From Marinobacter sp. F3R08 (GTDB taxonomy: Bacteria > Pseudomonadota > Gammaproteobacteria > Pseudomonadales > Oleiphilaceae): a stretch of 64,000 bases of DNA. Shown in pieces: positions 8,856-17,999 of the stretch. Each line of letters opens with the position of its first letter. The first letter of the stretch is position 1. Location: the NCBI RefSeq assembly GCF_018860425.1, contig NZ_JAHKPI010000015.1, positions 434,001 to 498,000 on the forward strand, written 5' to 3'. The translations under genes were made by a program, and so were the position numbers. The notes under the pieces are model-generated. The model made no database searches, was not told where the DNA came from, and saw nothing but the letters and a program-made list of their open reading frames with translations.

Positions 8856-11498
8856 ATGCGCACCAGCCAGCCTCAGACCATTTACCTTAGCGATTACAAG
8901 GTACCTGCATATCTGGTCGACACCGTAGACTTGAGGTTCGAGCTTTTTGAAGACGGAGCCCGGGTGCATAGTAAGCTCGGGCTTCGTCGTAATCCCGAAT
9001 CCGATGAGGTGGCAGCCCCGCTGGCGCTGGATGGTGATCGTCTGACGCTGGAATCCGTCGCGTTGGATGATGTGGAGTTGGCTGCGAGCGAATACGAGGA
9101 CCGGGGTGAGCAGTTGGTGGTCGGCTCTGTGCCTGACCAGTTCACGCTGACTGTGGTGACCTGGATAGAACCTCAGAACAATACCCGCCTGGAAGGGTTG
9201 TATAAATCCTCCGGTATGTTCTGCACGCAGTGTGAGGCTGAGGGATTTCGCAGCATCACCTTTTTCCCGGATCGTCCGGATGTAATGGCCCGTTTTCGTA
9301 CTCGCATTGAAGCCAGCAAGGCGGACTATCCGATTCTTCTTTCCAATGGTAATGATGTTGAAAAAGGGGAGCTGGAAAACGGCCGGCATTTTGTCACCTG
9401 GGAGGATCCGTTTCCCAAGCCCTGCTATCTCTTTGCCCTGGTGGCCGGGGATCTGGTAGAAAAAAGGGATACGTTTTCGACTTGCTCGGGCCGGGATATC
9501 GACCTGCGCATGTACGTTGAGCCCCGCAATGCCGAGAAGTGCGAACATGCCATGGACTCCCTGAAGCGGTCTATGCGCTGGGATGAAGAAGTCTATGGTC
9601 GTGAGTACGACCTCGATATCTTCATGATTGTGGCGGTCGATGACTTCAACATGGGGGCGATGGAAAACAAGGGGCTCAATATCTTTAACTCCTCTTGTGT
9701 GCTGGCCAGCCAGGAAACCGCTACGGATCTGGCGTTCCAGCGTATTGAAGCCATCGTTGCCCACGAGTACTTTCATAACTGGTCGGGTAACCGGGTCACC
9801 TGTCGTGACTGGTTCCAGCTCAGCCTGAAAGAAGGCTTTACCGTATTTCGGGATTCCCAGTTCTCGGCCGACATGGGGTCGCCGACGGTGAAGCGGATTG
9901 AGGATGTGACGTTGCTGCGTACCGCTCAGTTTGCGGAAGACGGAGGGCCCATGGCGCATCCGGTGCGGCCGGCCTCGTATATGGAAATCTCCAATTTCTA
10001 CACCCTGACCATTTATGAAAAAGGGGCGGAAGTTGTACGCATGATCCATACCCTGTTAGGGCCGGACATGTTCCGTAAAGGCAGTGATTTGTATTTTGAG
10101 CGTCACGATGGCCAGGCTGTAACAACCGATGACTTTGTGAAAGCTATGGAAGATGCTTCCGGTCGTGATCTGACCCAATTCCGCCTTTGGTATGAGCAGG
10201 CTGGAACACCGGTTTTGAGCGTGTCGGATGATTTTGATGCGGGAGCCGGTGTGTACAGGCTGACCATCGAACAAAGCATTCCCGATAGCCCTGGGCAGAC
10301 CAATAAAAAGCCCCAGCACATTCCGTTTGCACTTGGTCTTCTGGGACCAGATGGACTGCCTCTGGCTCTTCAGCTTGAGTCGGGTCAGGCAAACGCGCCG
10401 ACGGAGCGGGTACTTGAGCTCACCGAAGCGGTTCATACCTTCGAATTTCATGGAATAGAGTCCAGGCCCGTTCCATCCCTGTTGAGGCACTTCTCCGCAC
10501 CGGTTCGGGTTCACTACTCCTGGACTCGTGAACAGCTGCTCTTCCTGATGAATCATGATCCGGACGGATTCAATCGCTGGGATGCAGGGCAGAGACTGGC
10601 GGTCGATGTTATCCAGTCGTTGGTTGGCGCCCCTGAAAATGCCGAAATCGAACCGAGGTTGGTTGACGCATATCGCAAATTGATTTCCGACACAGGTCTT
10701 GATCAGGCCCTGGTCGCAAAAATGTTGCAGCTTCCCTCTGAAGCGTATCTCATCGAATTGGCCGATAATGCCGATGTGCCGGCGATCCATCGGGCCCGTG
10801 AGAGGGTGCTGCGGCATCTGGCCGGTGCCCTGAAAAACGAGCTGCTCTCTTGCTATCGTCGTCATCAGGGTAGTGGTCCCTACGAGGTAACTCCGGAGGC
10901 TATTGCCCGTCGCAGCCTTTGCAACACTGCTCTGGCCTGGTTGTTGGCAATCAATGACGAGGAAGGGCGGGCCCTGGCGGTCGCGCAATTGGCCGCCGCC
11001 GACAATATGACGGATCGCATGGGCGCCTTAAGGGCTCTGGTCAATTCCGGTTTTGAGTCGGATCGCCAGCAAGCACTGGCTGACTTTTACGATCGTTTTC
11101 GTGATGACCCTCAGGTCGTTGAGCAGTGGTTCTCCGTGCAGGCGGCCAGTGACCAGGCCGGGCAGTTGTCGGACATCCATGCTCTGCTGGAGCATCCGGC
11201 GTTCGACTGGAAAAATCCCAACAAGATCCGGTCTGTGATCGGCGCGTTTGCGGGTCAGAATCTGGCCGCGTTCCATAATCCGGATGGATCAGGTTACGAC
11301 TTTCTGGCTGAACAGGTCTGTCGGCTGGACGACAGTAATCCGCAGATTGCCGCGCGTCTGGTAACGCCGCTGACTCGGTGGCGGAAGTTTGCTCCATCTT
11401 ACAGCGCTCAGATGAAGTCTGGCCTGGAACGTATTCGCGAAAAATCCGGCTTGTCCAGGGATGTTTATGAGGTGGTACACAAGAGTCTTGCTGATTGA
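8856..11498 (+). CDS. pepN: Aminopeptidase N (M1 metallopeptidase)
   Basis: Cytosolic broad-specificity aminopeptidase that completes protein turnover. 880 aa (E. coli PepN 870). It has the M1 hallmarks: exopeptidase motif GAMEN at residue 267, and zinc site HEYFH (His303, Glu304, His307) with Glu326 in LKEGF as third ligand, followed by the long helical C-terminal domain. An upstream in-frame ATG at 8802 exists, but ATG 8856 follows TGGAGAA and gives the family N-terminus (QTIYLSDYKVPAYLV). Monocistronic between DUF2797 and the DUF1329 cluster. Confidence 0.97.
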   Translation: MRTSQPQTIYLSDYKVPAYLVDTVDLRFELFEDGARVHSKLGLRRNPESDEVAAPLALDGDRLTLESVALDDVELAASEYEDRGEQLVVGSVPDQFTLTVVTWIEPQNNTRLEGLYKSSGMFCTQCEAEGFRSITFFPDRPDVMARFRTRIEASKADYPILLSNGNDVEKGELENGRHFVTWEDPFPKPCYLFALVAGDLVEKRDTFSTCSGRDIDLRMYVEPRNAEKCEHAMDSLKRSMRWDEEVYGREYDLDIFMIVAVDDFNMGAMENKGLNIFNSSCVLASQETATDLAFQRIEAIVAHEYFHNWSGNRVTCRDWFQLSLKEGFTVFRDSQFSADMGSPTVKRIEDVTLLRTAQFAEDGGPMAHPVRPASYMEISNFYTLTIYEKGAEVVRMIHTLLGPDMFRKGSDLYFERHDGQAVTTDDFVKAMEDASGRDLTQFRLWYEQAGTPVLSVSDDFDAGAGVYRLTIEQSIPDSPGQTNKKPQHIPFALGLLGPDGLPLALQLESGQANAPTERVLELTEAVHTFEFHGIESRPVPSLLRHFSAPVRVHYSWTREQLLFLMNHDPDGFNRWDAGQRLAVDVIQSLVGAPENAEIEPRLVDAYRKLISDTGLDQALVAKMLQLPSEAYLIELADNADVPAIHRARERVLRHLAGALKNELLSCYRRHQGSGPYEVTPEAIARRSLCNTALAWLLAINDEEGRALAVAQLAAADNMTDRMGALRALVNSGFESDRQQALADFYDRFRDDPQVVEQWFSVQAASDQAGQLSDIHALLEHPAFDWKNPNKIRSVIGAFAGQNLAAFHNPDGSGYDFLAEQVCRLDDSNPQIAARLVTPLTRWRKFAPSYSAQMKSGLERIREKSGLSRDVYEVVHKSLAD

Positions 11499-11593
11499 AT
11501 TCAGATACAAAATCGCACTTTCGGTCGATAGACTTTAGTCTGGGATCGAGTAATCTGGAATAAGGTCTGAAGTTCCATCAGGCAACAATAAAA

Positions 11594-11611
11594 AAGCCTC
11601 CGCAGAGGCTT
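11594..11611. terminator. Hairpin after pepN, T-tract only on the minus strand
   Basis: AAGCCTC-CGCA-GAGGCTT, preceded by five A and followed by CCAGACGC. It is terminator-like in the minus direction, weak for pepN mRNA. It sits only 21 bases before the DUF1329 start and could also structure that leader. Confidence 0.45.
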
Positions 11612-11632
11612 CCAGACGCACTAAGGTTTCAA

Positions 11633-13021
11633 ATGATATATAACAAAAATGCGATTCTCGGTGGCCTGCTGGCTCTTTCCGTGGTGTCACCATCTGCGTG
11701 GGCGGCTGTTTCCTCCAGTGAAGCGGCCCGCCTGGGACAGGACTTGACCCCCTTTGGCTCGCCCAAGGCCGGCAACAGTGCCGGAACCATTCCGGCCTGG
11801 ACCGGAGGATTGACGGAGGCGCCTCCCGGCTATGAGGGCAGCGGGCAGCATCACATCAATCCGTTCCCGGATGACGAAGTCCTGTTCACCATCACGCCTG
11901 CCAATATGGATCAATATGAGGAATTCCTCACGGATGGTGTGAAGGCGATGCTGGAAACCTATCCGACAACCTTCAGGGTGCCCGTTTACCAGTCGCGCCG
12001 AACCCATGCGATTCCCGATTGGGTGGCTGAAAATACCCGTGAGAACGCGGTAAGCGCAGAAATTGTTGGTCAGGGTGAAGGTCTCGATGGCGCGTTTGGT
12101 GGTTATCCTTTTCCGATCCTGCATGGCAACGATGAACAGAAAGCCTGGCAAGCGGTCTGGAATCATTTGACCCGGTGGCGCGGCATTTCTGTGACCCGGC
12201 GTTCCAGTGAGGTGGCAGTTCAGACTGACGGTGATTATTCGCTGGTCACCTCCCAGCAGGAAGCCTTCTTCAATTATTACAACCCGGAAGGTGGTGAAGC
12301 TGAACTGGACAACGTGATCTTCTACTACCTTTCGTTTACCCAGTCCCCGCCCCGGCTTGCCGGTGGTGCTATTCTGATTCATGAAACCCTGAACCAGATA
12401 ATCAACCCGAGGAATGGCTGGGGCTACAACGCCGGCCAACGCCGGGTACGCCGGGCGCCGAACCTTGGTTACGATTCTCCGATTGCGGCGGCCGACAATC
12501 TGCGCACGGCAGACGATACCGATATTTTCAACGGAGCACTGGATCGTTACAACTGGAGCTATGAGGGCAAGCGGGAAATCTATATTCCCTACAACAACTA
12601 TCTGATCGGTGTGAAAGGGACGCCTTACGAGGAGATTCTCGGGATCTCCCATTTGAATCCTGATCTCACCCGTTGGGAGCTCCATCGCGTTCATGTTGTT
12701 GAAGCCACACTGAAAGACGGTGAGCGTCATATTTATGGTAAGCGCCGCTTATACATAGATGAGGATAGTTGGAACACGGTTCTGCTGGATCAGTACGATG
12801 GCCGCGGTGAGCTTTGGCGTGTCACGATGGGGCTGCCGAAAAACTATTATGAACTTCCGGGTGTGTGGACTGTTCTTGACGTCTATCATGACCTTCAGGC
12901 CCGTCGTTATCATGTTCTCGGGTTGGATACTGAAGAGGCGAATACCCGCGTATTCACCGATGATGTCCCGAACAAGCGCTACTTCTCGCCGGCGTCCCTG
13001 CGTCGCAGAAGTGTTCGCTAG
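11633..13021 (+). CDS. DUF1329 family envelope protein
   Basis: 462 aa with a Sec signal peptide (hydrophobic 7-22, cleavage after AWA) and then a DUF1329 domain, a family thought to share the LolA/LolB-like lipid-binding fold. Conserved features include DLTPFGSPKAGN near the mature N-terminus and a tyrosine-rich C-terminal half. Likely periplasmic or outer-membrane associated. Known operons in proteobacteria pair DUF1329 with DUF1302, a YCF48-type propeller and an MMPL transporter. Here the propeller and transporter follow directly but no DUF1302 gene is present, so the set is incomplete locally. Substrate unknown; hydrophobic compounds or lipids are the usual suggestion. Confidence 0.85.
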   Translation: MIYNKNAILGGLLALSVVSPSAWAAVSSSEAARLGQDLTPFGSPKAGNSAGTIPAWTGGLTEAPPGYEGSGQHHINPFPDDEVLFTITPANMDQYEEFLTDGVKAMLETYPTTFRVPVYQSRRTHAIPDWVAENTRENAVSAEIVGQGEGLDGAFGGYPFPILHGNDEQKAWQAVWNHLTRWRGISVTRRSSEVAVQTDGDYSLVTSQQEAFFNYYNPEGGEAELDNVIFYYLSFTQSPPRLAGGAILIHETLNQIINPRNGWGYNAGQRRVRRAPNLGYDSPIAAADNLRTADDTDIFNGALDRYNWSYEGKREIYIPYNNYLIGVKGTPYEEILGISHLNPDLTRWELHRVHVVEATLKDGERHIYGKRRLYIDEDSWNTVLLDQYDGRGELWRVTMGLPKNYYELPGVWTVLDVYHDLQARRYHVLGLDTEEANTRVFTDDVPNKRYFSPASLRRRSVR

Positions 13022-13166
13022 CACACTGGTGGTGGAGGGGGACGCCTCCGCCCATGGGACATGACGACACGACATGCCTGCAATCGGAACGTTGCCGGTA
13101 TGTCCACCGTTATTCCCGGCTTTAGCGGACAGAAACACAGCAAAAACAACACAATAGGCAAACTGA

Positions 13167-14315
13167 ATGGCTAAAAGGTTGATGTGCAAGACACTGGGCG
13201 TTGCCTGCCTTGGACTTTCCATGATCGGGGCTGCCCCGGCAGCGTTTGCGCTTGCAGATATCATCGAAACTCCGGCCCGCTCGACGGATCTGGCTCCGGA
13301 AAATCTTCTCACCGACGCGACCCGGATTGGAGAGCGTATCGTGGCTGTCGGAGAGCGCGGCCACATCATTTATTCAGATGATGAGGGGAAAACCTGGGTT
13401 CAGGGTGAGGTTCCTGTGTCTGCGACCCTGACAGCGATTGATTTCGGGTCCGAGTCCCATGGTTGGGCCGTCGGTCATAGTGGTGTTGTCCTCCATACCA
13501 GCGATGCCGGGGCCACCTGGAGTCTGCAGATTGATGGCATTCGGGCCATGGAACTGGCCATAGAGAGTCAGGAAAACCAGATTGCTGCTATGGAGGCGCG
13601 CATTGACAGTGCGCCTGAGGATGAAAAAGAGGATCTCGAGTGGGCTTTGGACGATCTCTACTTTGCCCTCGAAAACATTCAGGCAGACAAGGACATCGGT
13701 CCGGTTAATCCGTTACTGGATGTCTGGTTTGAGAACGAGAATCGCGGTTTCGTTGTCGGCGCCTATGGCATGTTCCTGCGCACGATGGACGGTGGTAAGA
13801 CCTGGAAAGACTGGGCGCCGAAGCTTGATAACCGGCAGAACTTTCACCTCAATGGTATTGCCCGGATAACAGGCGGCGCCCTGGTTGTGGTTGGTGAGGC
13901 CGGTCAAATACATGTTTCTGTCGATGGTGGCGAAACCTTTGAACGCCGTGAGGCACCCTATGAAGGTTCTCTGTTTGGTGTAATCGGCACCGGCCAGGTG
14001 AACGAAATACTGGCCTTTGGCTTGCGGGGCAACATGCTGTTTTCATCCGACCTGGGCAAGAACTGGCGAACAGTCCCCAATTCGGCCGGGGCTACCCTCA
14101 ACGACGGTGTTATTGCAGAAGACGGCCGTATTACCCTGGTAGGTAATGGCGGTGCGGTATTGATGAGCACCAACGGCGCCGAATCCTTCCGTGAACATTT
14201 CCGCAGTGATCGCGAAGGCGTTATGAGTGCCGTGCCCATTTCAGGAACAGACCTGCTGATTGTCGGCGAAGGTGGCGTGAAAATCACAGACGCCCGTGGA
14301 AGAAACCTTCAATAA
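13167..14315 (+). CDS. YCF48-like (photosystem II assembly/stability factor-type) beta-propeller protein
   Basis: 382 aa exported protein: signal peptide to about residue 30 (APAAFALA), then repeated propeller blades with BNR-like motifs such as YSDDEGKTW, HTSDAGATW, RTMDGGKTW and VSVDGGETF. A helical insert (about 130-180, rich in Glu) separates the first blades from the rest. The organism is not a phototroph by any sign here. In heterotrophs this family accompanies DUF1329 and MMPL transporters and is thought to act as a periplasmic accessory. It lies between those two genes on the same strand, so one operon is likely. Confidence 0.85.
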   Translation: MAKRLMCKTLGVACLGLSMIGAAPAAFALADIIETPARSTDLAPENLLTDATRIGERIVAVGERGHIIYSDDEGKTWVQGEVPVSATLTAIDFGSESHGWAVGHSGVVLHTSDAGATWSLQIDGIRAMELAIESQENQIAAMEARIDSAPEDEKEDLEWALDDLYFALENIQADKDIGPVNPLLDVWFENENRGFVVGAYGMFLRTMDGGKTWKDWAPKLDNRQNFHLNGIARITGGALVVVGEAGQIHVSVDGGETFERREAPYEGSLFGVIGTGQVNEILAFGLRGNMLFSSDLGKNWRTVPNSAGATLNDGVIAEDGRITLVGNGGAVLMSTNGAESFREHFRSDREGVMSAVPISGTDLLIVGEGGVKITDARGRNLQ

Positions 14316-14361
14316 CGCCCTGATGTGGCAACAACCGAACGAACAATAGAGGGGCTTTTGA

Positions 14362-16746
14362 ATGTCCAACCCTAAGCATGACAAGGGCGAGCACTACCTG
14401 ACCACGCCCAAGGCGGAACCCTTTCTCGAGAGACTGATCTTTAACAATAGAGCAGTCATTCTTGTTGCCTTCACTTTGTTGACGCTGTTTCTTGGCTACA
14501 ACGCCATCAAGATTCAGCCCGACGCCAGTTTTGAGCGCATGATCCCGCTAGAGCATCCGTACATCGTGAACATGCTTGAGCACAGGGATGACCTGGAGAA
14601 TCTGGGTAATTTTGTTCGTATAGCTGTTGAGTCCAAAGAGGGTGACATCTTTACTCAGGAGTATATGGAAACCCTGAAGCAGATCACCGATGAAGTTTTT
14701 TATCTCAACGGCGTGGACCGTTCCGGTCTTAAGTCTCTCTGGACGTCGAATGTCCGCTGGGTTGAGGTCACCGAACAGGGGTTCCAGGGCGGCACAGTCA
14801 TTCCTGACGGGTACGATGGTTCTCGTGACAGCCTCGAGCAACTCCGCCAGAACGTGCTGCGCTCTAATGAGGTCGGGCGTCTGATCTCTGATAACTTCAA
14901 TTCAACGATTGTTTATGCCCCGCTGTACGAAACGAATCCTGAAACCGGTGAGGCTCTGGACTACGGCGAATTCTCTCGCCAGCTCGAAGAAAAAATTCGG
15001 GAAAAATACGAAGAACAGAACCCCAATATTGAGATCCACATCGTTGGATTTGCCAAGAAAGTCGGCGATCTGATTGAAGGGATTGGTTCTATCGCCTGGT
15101 TTGCCGGGATTACCATCCTCCTGACCACGCTGCTGCTGTTCTGGTATTCCCGCTCTGTTACCGGGACTCTGGTGCCCGTTTTTACCTCGATTATTGCAGT
15201 ATTTCTGCAGCTGGGTACGTTGCGTCTCCTGGGCTATGGTCTGGATCCGTATTCCGTTCTGGTGCCTTTCCTGGTATTCGCCATTGGAATCAGCCACGGT
15301 GTTCAGATTGTGAATGCCATGGCCGTCGAGGCGGCCAAGGGCTTTGATGCGGTAACTGCTGCACGCCTCGCTTTTCGTGCTCTCTATATACCGGGCATGT
15401 TGGCTCTGATCTCGGACGCCTTCGGATTCCTGACCCTGTTCTTTATTGAGATTGATGTTATCCGCGATCTGGCGGTTGCTGCAGGTATTGGTGTGGCGTT
15501 CGTTATCCTCACCAACCTGGTGTTGCATGTTCTGATCATGTCGTACATCGGAATATCCAAAGGCGGAGTTCGTCATGTGCAGAATCATGGCGAAAAGCAG
15601 GACAGGAAGTGGCGGGTGCTGTCCTACTTTTCTCACCCTGGTGTGGCGCCGATATCGCTGTTGATTGCAGTGATCGGATTGGGGCTTGGACTTTATTACA
15701 AGCAGAACCTCAAGATTGGTGATCTGGATCAGGGGGCACCCGAGCTGAGAGCGGATTCCCGATACAATAAAGACAATGCCTACATCATCAATAATTACTC
15801 AACCAGTGCTGATGTGCTGGTGGTAATGGTCAAAACCCCGGAAGAGCAGTGCACCCAGTACAACGTGCTGCGGGCTATGGACACTCTGCAATGGGAGCTG
15901 CAAAACACGCCGGGCGTTCAGTCGTCGGTATCCCTGGCGGATGTCTCCAAGGTGGTGACCAAAGCTCTGAATGAGGGCAACTGGAAGTGGTACGAGATCT
16001 CTCGCAACCAGACCATCATCAACGCTTCTATCCGTGAAGCTCCTGCCGGTTTGATCAACACCGATTGCAGTCTGACGCCCGTGCTGGTCTTCCTTGAGGA
16101 TCATAAGGCAGAAACGTTGGAAACCGTTGTTGAGCGGGTAGAAGTGTTCGCCGCGAATAACAGCACGGATGAGCACAGATTCCTGCTCGCTGCGGGTAAT
16201 GCCGGTGTAGAGTCTGCGACTAACGAGGTTATCTCGGGCGCCAAGGACAAAATGCTGATGTTGGTCTACGGTGTGGTGAGTCTGTTGTGCTTCGTAACCT
16301 TCCGTTCGATCAGAGCGGTGTTGTGTATCGTAATACCCTTGGGTCTGACGTCGATCCTGTGTGAGGCGATCATGTCGGTATCCGGGATTGGTATCAAAGT
16401 CGCGACTTTGCCGGTTATTGCGTTGGGTGTTGGTATCGGTGTCGACTACGGCATTTACATCTATAGCAAGCTGGAGAAATACCTGCTTGAAGGCAAGACG
16501 CTTCAGGAGGCTTACTACGAGACCCTGCGCTCCACCGGTAAAGCGGTTATGTTTACCGGCGTAACTCTTGGCCTTGGTGTTGTCACCTGGATATTTTCTC
16601 CGATCAAATTCCAGGCGGACATGGGCTTCCTGCTGTTCTTTATGTTCCTCTGGAACATGGTTGGAGCCATTTGGCTGCTGCCGGCGCTGGCCCGATTCCT
16701 GCTCAGGCCGGATCAGATGGTTGCCAAAGCCCGCGCTGCGAAATAA
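14362..16746 (+). CDS. MMPL/RND superfamily exporter
   Basis: 794 aa inner-membrane transporter with the RND layout of the MMPL branch: TM1 at about 30-50, a large periplasmic loop, five clustered TMs (about 240-400), TM7 at about 425, a second loop, and a final TM cluster (about 630-780). The intramembrane GVGIGVDYGIYIYS and FAIGISHGVQ are typical proton-relay segments. About 794 residues fits MMPL rather than tripartite multidrug RND pumps (about 1030). As last gene of the DUF1329 cluster, followed by a strong terminator, it is the likely engine of a lipid or hydrophobic-compound transport system. Confidence 0.88.
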   Translation: MSNPKHDKGEHYLTTPKAEPFLERLIFNNRAVILVAFTLLTLFLGYNAIKIQPDASFERMIPLEHPYIVNMLEHRDDLENLGNFVRIAVESKEGDIFTQEYMETLKQITDEVFYLNGVDRSGLKSLWTSNVRWVEVTEQGFQGGTVIPDGYDGSRDSLEQLRQNVLRSNEVGRLISDNFNSTIVYAPLYETNPETGEALDYGEFSRQLEEKIREKYEEQNPNIEIHIVGFAKKVGDLIEGIGSIAWFAGITILLTTLLLFWYSRSVTGTLVPVFTSIIAVFLQLGTLRLLGYGLDPYSVLVPFLVFAIGISHGVQIVNAMAVEAAKGFDAVTAARLAFRALYIPGMLALISDAFGFLTLFFIEIDVIRDLAVAAGIGVAFVILTNLVLHVLIMSYIGISKGGVRHVQNHGEKQDRKWRVLSYFSHPGVAPISLLIAVIGLGLGLYYKQNLKIGDLDQGAPELRADSRYNKDNAYIINNYSTSADVLVVMVKTPEEQCTQYNVLRAMDTLQWELQNTPGVQSSVSLADVSKVVTKALNEGNWKWYEISRNQTIINASIREAPAGLINTDCSLTPVLVFLEDHKAETLETVVERVEVFAANNSTDEHRFLLAAGNAGVESATNEVISGAKDKMLMLVYGVVSLLCFVTFRSIRAVLCIVIPLGLTSILCEAIMSVSGIGIKVATLPVIALGVGIGVDYGIYIYSKLEKYLLEGKTLQEAYYETLRSTGKAVMFTGVTLGLGVVTWIFSPIKFQADMGFLLFFMFLWNMVGAIWLLPALARFLLRPDQMVAKARAAK

Positions 16747-16764
16747 TATTCGCGCTGACTCGCA

Positions 16765-16791
16765 GAAAAGCCCGCAATGCGGGCTTTTTTG
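16765..16791 (+). terminator. Intrinsic terminator after MMPL gene
   Basis: AAAAGCCCGC-AAT-GCGGGCTTTTTT, perfect stem with T-tract, 18 bases after the stop codon. It ends the DUF1329/YCF48/MMPL operon. Confidence 0.92.
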
Positions 16792-16875
16792 TTGTTTGCT
16801 CAAATGGTTAGCGGGCTAATCCACGCTTTATTTATGGTGTGAAGTGGTCTATGTTTTACGTTGACCGTATGTTCT

Positions 16876-16894
16876 GCCCGCCTCACTGGCGGGC
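16876..16894 (+). promoter_or_regulatory. GC-rich hairpin in leader of TAXI gene
   Basis: GCCCGCC-TCACT-GGCGGGC, 7 perfect pairs, 37 bases before the TAXI start codon and without a T-tract. Probably an mRNA leader structure or operator; role unknown. Confidence 0.4.
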
Positions 16895-16931
16895 GACTCA
16901 TTACAATGAACAGAAAAAAGGAAGAACTCAC

Positions 16932-17915
16932 ATGACACTGAAACTCAAAGCCTCCGCGTTTGCTGTCGCTGCCGCAGTCAGCCTGGGTGCGGCTTCATCT
17001 GCCGTTTCCGCTCAGGAGCAGCGCTTTGTGACCATCGGCACCGGTGGTGTAACAGGTGTTTATTATCCGGCCGGTGGTGCTATCTGTCGTCTGGTAAACA
17101 TGGATCGTAAAGAGCACGGAATTCGTTGTTCCGTAGAGAGTACCGGTGGCTCGGTTTACAACCTGAATGCTATCCGTCAGGGTGAACTTGACCTGGCTGT
17201 CGCCCAGTCTGACTGGCAATATCATGCCTACAATGGTACCAGCCAGTTCAAGGATGACGGCGCTAACAAGGACCTTCGTGCGGTTTTCTCACTGCACCCG
17301 GAACCCTTCACCGTTGTCGCGAGCAAAGGCTCCGGTATCAAGAGCTTTGAAGACCTGGAAGGCAAGCGGGTATCTGTAGGTAACCCGGGCTCTGGCCAGC
17401 GTGCCACCGCCGAAGTTCTGATGGACGAAATGGGCTGGACTCTGGACAAGTTCTCACTGGCTGCAGAAATCAAGGCTGCCGAACAGTCCCAGGCTCTGTG
17501 CGATGGCAACATCGACGCCTTCTTCTACACCGTGGGTCACCCCTCCGGAGCGATCAAGGAAGCGACAACGTCTTGTGACAGCGTCCTGGTCAATGTAGAC
17601 AATGCAGCGACCAAGCAGCTGATTGACGACAACCCGTACTATCGCAAGGCTGTTATCCCTGGCGGCATGTATCGTGGTAGTGATAATGATGTCACCACAT
17701 TTGGTGTTGCGGCAACCTTCGTGTCATCCACGGATGTGCCAGAAGATGTTGTCTACGCTGTAGTAAAGGCTGTGTTTGAAAACTTCGACAGCTTCAAGCG
17801 TCTGCATCCCGCCTTTGCGAACCTGAACAAGGAAGAGATGGTTTCTGATGCCCTGAGCGCACCGCTGCACCCGGGTGCAGCCAAGTACTACAAGGAAGCC
17901 GGCCTGATCGACTGA
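16932..17915 (+). CDS. TAXI-family TRAP transporter solute-binding protein
   Basis: 327 aa periplasmic substrate-binding protein of a TRAP transporter. Signal peptide to about residue 27 (AVSA), then the TAXI signature [20 protein letters not shown] and downstream QSDWQYHAY and [13 protein letters not shown], all typical of the family. ATG at 16932 follows AAGGAAG; the longer frame from 16839 lacks a ribosome site and would bury the signal peptide. It works with the fused permease encoded 84 bases downstream. TAXI ligands are often glutamate or other organic acids, but the ligand cannot be read from sequence. Confidence 0.92.
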   Translation: MTLKLKASAFAVAAAVSLGAASSAVSAQEQRFVTIGTGGVTGVYYPAGGAICRLVNMDRKEHGIRCSVESTGGSVYNLNAIRQGELDLAVAQSDWQYHAYNGTSQFKDDGANKDLRAVFSLHPEPFTVVASKGSGIKSFEDLEGKRVSVGNPGSGQRATAEVLMDEMGWTLDKFSLAAEIKAAEQSQALCDGNIDAFFYTVGHPSGAIKEATTSCDSVLVNVDNAATKQLIDDNPYYRKAVIPGGMYRGSDNDVTTFGVAATFVSSTDVPEDVVYAVVKAVFENFDSFKRLHPAFANLNKEEMVSDALSAPLHPGAAKYYKEAGLID

Positions 17916-17929
17916 TCTGTCTGCACTCA

Positions 17930-17958
17930 GACACAGCGGGGGTACAACCCGCTGTGTC
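17930..17958 (+). promoter_or_regulatory. Intercistronic hairpin between TAXI binding protein and permease genes
   Basis: GACACAGCGGG (17930-17940), a 7-base loop, then CCCGCTGTGTC (17948-17958): 11 perfect pairs with no following T-run. Such structures commonly protect the upstream message from 3' decay or cause partial termination, giving more binding protein than permease. Confidence 0.6.
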
Positions 17959-17999
17959 GTTCTCTCAGAGACTAATCTTTCACGTGACGGGACTAATTT

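Noticed and set aside
13167..14315. Evidence of photosynthesis from the photosystem II assembly-like protein
   Set aside because: YCF48-like propellers are common in heterotrophs beside MMPL transporters; no photosynthesis gene is in the window.
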